Below, one piece after another: positions 14,901-16,996 of a stretch of DNA of 16,996 nucleotides (within the stretch, counting starts at the first letter, position 1; every line of letters begins with the position of its first letter). The notes under the pieces were generated by a model. The model was not told the DNA's origin and ran no database searches. It saw nothing but the letters and a program-made list of their open reading frames with translations. The stretch is from assembly GCA_016929775.1 (NCBI GenBank), contig JAFGIE010000101.1, forward strand, positions 1 to 16,996. The letters are read 5' to 3'. The DNA is from Anaerolineae bacterium. GTDB taxonomy: Bacteria > Chloroflexota > Anaerolineae > JAFGEY01. The position numbers and the translations under genes were made by a program.

Positions 14901-15966
14901 GGTGGCGGAAGCGGTGGGGCTTGGCGCCTATGTGGGGTTCGCGCACCTGCTTGGCGGCATGGTCCATCTCTGCCGCAGTGAGTGGGCGCGTGCGCGCGAG
15001 GCTTTTCAGGAGGCGGTCACGGTCTTTGGCAAGACCAGAGCTGGAGACGCCGAGCCTGCATGGTTCGAGTACATCGCGATCTACCTCCTTGGGCGGGTGT
15101 ACCTGGGCGAGGGGCACGTTGCTGGCGCGTTCGACCGGTTCCAGGATGCCCTGGCGTGCTATGCGATGGGAGGAACGTGGCCTCTGTTCCTGGTCGCGTT
15201 GCTCGACGGGTTGGAGGAAACGTGTCCCGACCTGGCGTCGTTCCGCGAGATCTGCCATCCGTTCCGCGCGGCGCACCCCGGCTTGGCGGGCCTGTCCCTG
15301 GCGCAGTTGTACCTAGAACCGGCTCGGGTGAGTGCCTTGCCGGCGGCAGCGGTGTGCGATGACTTGGCCGACCTGTCCCCGGACTGGACCTGGCACGACG
15401 TCTTTGGGGATTGCGCGCTCGTGACGCAAGGAGGCGTCGAGGTCCGGGCGGCGAACGGGCGAGATCTGTGGCGAGACACTGTGAGCGCACCGCGCGTGTC
15501 CCGGATGGCGTCGGGAGACCTGGTGGCGCAGACGGTATGCGGTCCCATACGCCCCGACTCGGACCGCACCTCCGGTCCGGCGATGGGCGGGGTCCATGTG
15601 TGGCGGGACAAGGCGAACTACCTGCGGTTGGATCGAGGTGTGTACGGCAGGGATGCGATCTCGCTCGTGGGGCGCATCGACGGTAGGGACGCGATTGTCG
15701 GGCGAGGGCGGCTTCCGGCTGGCGACGGGGGGCGGGTCACCCTGCGGCTGGAGCGGCAGGGCGCGGAGGTGAGGGCCTACTGCTCTGCCGACGGCGTGCG
15801 CTGGTTCTGTGTGGGACACGTCCGGTTCCAGGCCGACGACCCGCTGCAGGTGGGCGTGCACGCGGTCGGCCTGAACCTGGTGAGCTGCACCATCTACCCC
15901 GGCGCGCACGTGGAGGGCACGGCGATCTGTTTCGATTCGTTCGCGCTGTGGCCTGTGGAGCGCTGA
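11962..15966 (+). CDS. Zinc ribbon / class III cyclase-like / AAA-STAND ATPase / TPR / concanavalin-like multidomain protein
   Basis: This is a 1334-residue signalling-type protein. Residues 3-46 form a double zinc ribbon (CPRC, CMQC, CPHC, CMAC). Residues about 73-252 are a class III nucleotide cyclase domain with metal Asp80 (LADVKGST) and Asp124 ([10 protein letters not shown]), but [10 protein letters not shown] (198-207) has Ala202 where the transition-state Asn normally stands; Arg206 remains. A STAND/AAA ATPase starts at PLVGRQAEV (271), with Walker A GEAGIGKS (301-308) and Walker [12 protein letters not shown] (443-453). TPR-like helices span about 700-1090. Residues about 1130-1334 resemble a concanavalin-like DUF1349 domain ([18 protein letters not shown]). 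AGGAG lies 9 nt before the ATG. Probably a sensor or regulator; input and output are unknown. Confidence 0.88.
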   Translation: MRCPRCRAENPSSARFCMQCGAPLPRRCPHCGAAAPAGARFCMACGHALGGAAEAVSPDHGDDAAALTGELRPASIILADVKGSTALAEQVDTETWVGIMNQVFQILGTEIYRYGGEIDQYRGDGLVAFFGVPVAHEDDPERAVLAALAMQEAIQMYARTLAETHGVELLLRVGVNTGEVIAASVGDRRQHREDTAMGRAIALAARMETAAEPGTVLVTADTYRLVAPLFEWRALGEIAAKGVSQPVAVYRPLVPKASVGKLRGIAGLESPLVGRQAEVRAMQQAVERLRAGVGGIVTLVGEAGIGKSRLVAEIKRWTTRGGEASPGKVEMPPSALQWIEGRCLSYTASTAYRFWLDTLRVLLDVPADAPPAATRAALEGWLRTWCAGCYDQVYVYLCRLLALPLSEEQEATLRVLGAAGLKDATFAAVRAMLEGAAQNRPLVIVCEDLHWADPTSLGLLASVLPLVDRVALLLICVFRPETAHGSWQVKEVAARTYGHCHVDLTLDALSIAESETLVGNLLRIEALPGELRQRILDHAEGNPFFVEEILRALMDGGALAYDESSATWRAVGSVAEIVLPDTLHGVVMARIDRLPSKTRRVLQWASVLGRIFTRRLLEAVVQDGDALDEHLLVLRRSQLIRERARLPEREYIFKHHLTQEAAYNGLLRRERRACHRRVAEALEHTLSVEALEQLDLLAHHWERAEVPDKAIPYLLRAGDGARLAYANEEAIATYRRVLALVTSPAGDRWRLDALNGLGLVYAGMGRVDEAESTLREAIALARALALPARQIARLYDQLADVLFWQGRYEPMRRTAQEGLALIGHEDRSVEAVMLTQKMAVAHGMLGDQAAYREHITRIARYVRDLPYEEALRPVYETVIEVYLDAGETEVVREWCHALEDVATVHRDLRARAGAFMREATAVGMIGDLVGLIAGLERALDAYLQIGDRRHQCWCGLRLTEAFLSSGDLRGAEGHVSELLRVAEAVGLGAYVGFAHLLGGMVHLCRSEWARAREAFQEAVTVFGKTRAGDAEPAWFEYIAIYLLGRVYLGEGHVAGAFDRFQDALACYAMGGTWPLFLVALLDGLEETCPDLASFREICHPFRAAHPGLAGLSLAQLYLEPARVSALPAAAVCDDLADLSPDWTWHDVFGDCALVTQGGVEVRAANGRDLWRDTVSAPRVSRMASGDLVAQTVCGPIRPDSDRTSGPAMGGVHVWRDKANYLRLDRGVYGRDAISLVGRIDGRDAIVGRGRLPAGDGGRVTLRLERQGAEVRAYCSADGVRWFCVGHVRFQADDPLQVGVHAVGLNLVSCTIYPGAHVEGTAICFDSFALWPVER

Positions 15967-16045
15967 CCTGCCTGGAGGCTGTCTTGGGCGCATGCGACTC
16001 GCCCCGGGCGCTGGGCGGCGGACGGTGGACGATGGCGGGGGAGGG

Positions 16046-16996
16046 ATGCGGGCGGTGTCGATCGTAGGGCTGGACGTCGGGACGACGGGGTGCAAGGCGA
16101 TCGTCTTTGACGTCGAGGGGCAGGTGGTAGGGCAGGGGACGCGCGAGTACCCGGTCGCCTTCCCCCGTCCTGGGTGGGCCGAGCAGGACGCAGAGCGGGT
16201 CTGGCAGTGTGCGTGGGAGGCGCTGTCGGAAGCGGTGCGCGCGGCGCACGCCGATCCGCCCGGCGCGCTGGCGCTCTCGGTGCAGGGCGAGGCGGTGATC
16301 CCGGTCGATGGGGCGGGGCGCGCGCTGCGCCCGGCGATGCTGGGCATGGACACGCGCACCGGCGCCGAGAACGCGTGGCTGGCGGAGCGGTTCGGGGCGG
16401 AGGCGCTCTACCGGCGGACCGGGATGCCGGTGCATACGATCAACACGCTGCCCAAGCTGCTTTGGCTGCAGCGCCACGCGCCCGAGGTGTGGGGGGCGGC
16501 GGCGCAGTTCCTGCTGTACGAGGATTTCCTGCTGCGCCGCCTGGGCGGGCAGGCGTCGATCAGCCACTGCCTGGCTTCGCGGACGCAGATGGTCGACTTG
16601 AAGGCGGGCACGTGGGCGCGCGATCTGCTGGATGCGTGTGGGATCGAGGTCGAGCGGCTCGCGCCGTTGGCCCCGGCGAGCGGCGGCGTGGTCGGGCGGC
16701 TGCGTCCCGAGCTGGCTGCGGCGCTGGGGCTGAGGCACGAGCTCCTGCTGGTCAGCGGGGGGCACGACCAGGCGTGCGCCGCGCTGGGCAGCGGCGTGAT
16801 CGAGGCGGGGCAGGCGATGGTCTCGACAGGGACCGCCGAGGTGGTCGAGGTGGCGATGGCGGCGCCTGTGCTGAGCGATGCACTGCGCGCGGGCGGCATC
16901 TCGGTCTACCGGCACGTGGTCCCTAGTCGCTACCTGGCGATGACGCTCAACCACAGCGGCGGGCTGGCGCTGCAACAGCGAGGAGCCCAAAAGTGG
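16046..16996 (+). CDS. FGGY-family carbohydrate kinase (partial, xylulokinase-like)
   Basis: The N-terminal 317 residues of an FGGY sugar kinase, which phosphorylates a ketose, polyol or similar sugar with ATP. The phosphate-binding loop is LDVGTTGCK (9-17). MDTRTGAEN (101-109), [12 protein letters not shown] (157-168), [18 protein letters not shown] (173-190) and the ATPase motif [15 protein letters not shown] with catalytic Asp241 follow in normal order. The start at 16046 places the loop close to the N terminus as usual; an in-frame ATG at 15992 would add 18 low-complexity residues. The frame is open to the window edge, although the last residues ([11 protein letters not shown]) fit the family less well than the preceding NHSGG. 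Substrate unknown. It may serve the isomerase/dehydrogenase pathway at 3751-6084. Confidence 0.9.
   Translation, partial: MRAVSIVGLDVGTTGCKAIVFDVEGQVVGQGTREYPVAFPRPGWAEQDAERVWQCAWEALSEAVRAAHADPPGALALSVQGEAVIPVDGAGRALRPAMLGMDTRTGAENAWLAERFGAEALYRRTGMPVHTINTLPKLLWLQRHAPEVWGAAAQFLLYEDFLLRRLGGQASISHCLASRTQMVDLKAGTWARDLLDACGIEVERLAPLAPASGGVVGRLRPELAAALGLRHELLLVSGGHDQACAALGSGVIEAGQAMVSTGTAEVVEVAMAAPVLSDALRAGGISVYRHVVPSRYLAMTLNHSGGLALQQRGAQKW

Overview
The window is very GC-rich (roughly two thirds G+C by eye), densely coded bacterial DNA. The likely source is a Chloroflexota member or a related high-GC lineage. This is inferred from gene content: an α/β 2-oxoacid:ferredoxin oxidoreductase, a double-zinc-ribbon cyclase/AAA/TPR giant protein, a PD40-repeat lipoprotein, an orphan Roadblock protein and paired ArsA-like ATPases. 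No rRNA, tRNA, CRISPR array, transposase or phage gene was seen.

Left part, minus strand (1-2932): a lipoprotein with an Ig-like domain and a β-propeller (1577-2932), then the α subunit (353-1474) and the cut-off β subunit (1-356) of a 2-oxoacid:acceptor oxidoreductase, overlapping by ATGA. A σ70-type promoter and a perfect 6-3-6 inverted repeat precede the α subunit. At about 2993-3066 two back-to-back promoters drive the lipoprotein leftward and a Roadblock/LC7 protein (3153-3536) rightward.

Carbohydrate operon (3751-6084, plus): SIS-domain sugar-phosphate isomerase, zinc-dependent polyol-type dehydrogenase and a histidine-phosphatase-family protein, tightly packed. An FGGY sugar kinase starts at 16046 and runs off the right edge; it may serve the same pathway, but it lies 10 kb away.

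Central cluster (6166-11886, plus): a good promoter, a long hairpin-rich leader of about 500 nt, a CstA-family transporter (6694-8412), two tandem small paralogous proteins of 101 and 92 aa that I do not recognise, two adjacent paralogous ArsA/Get3-type ATPases joined by ATGA, and a membrane-anchored TPR protein. The two ATPases have complementary departures from the consensus active site: the first keeps the switch I Asp but has an altered switch II, while the second has Asn in place of that Asp but keeps most of switch II. This suggests an asymmetric heterodimer. The cluster is the best candidate for an undescribed system: an ATPase-assisted or ATPase-regulated CstA-type transporter, or a targeting machine for the small hydrophobic proteins.

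Right part (11962-15966): a 1334-residue multidomain protein with a double zinc ribbon, a class III cyclase-like domain lacking one catalytic residue, a STAND/AAA-type ATPase, TPR-like repeats and a concanavalin-like C-terminal domain, followed by the kinase.
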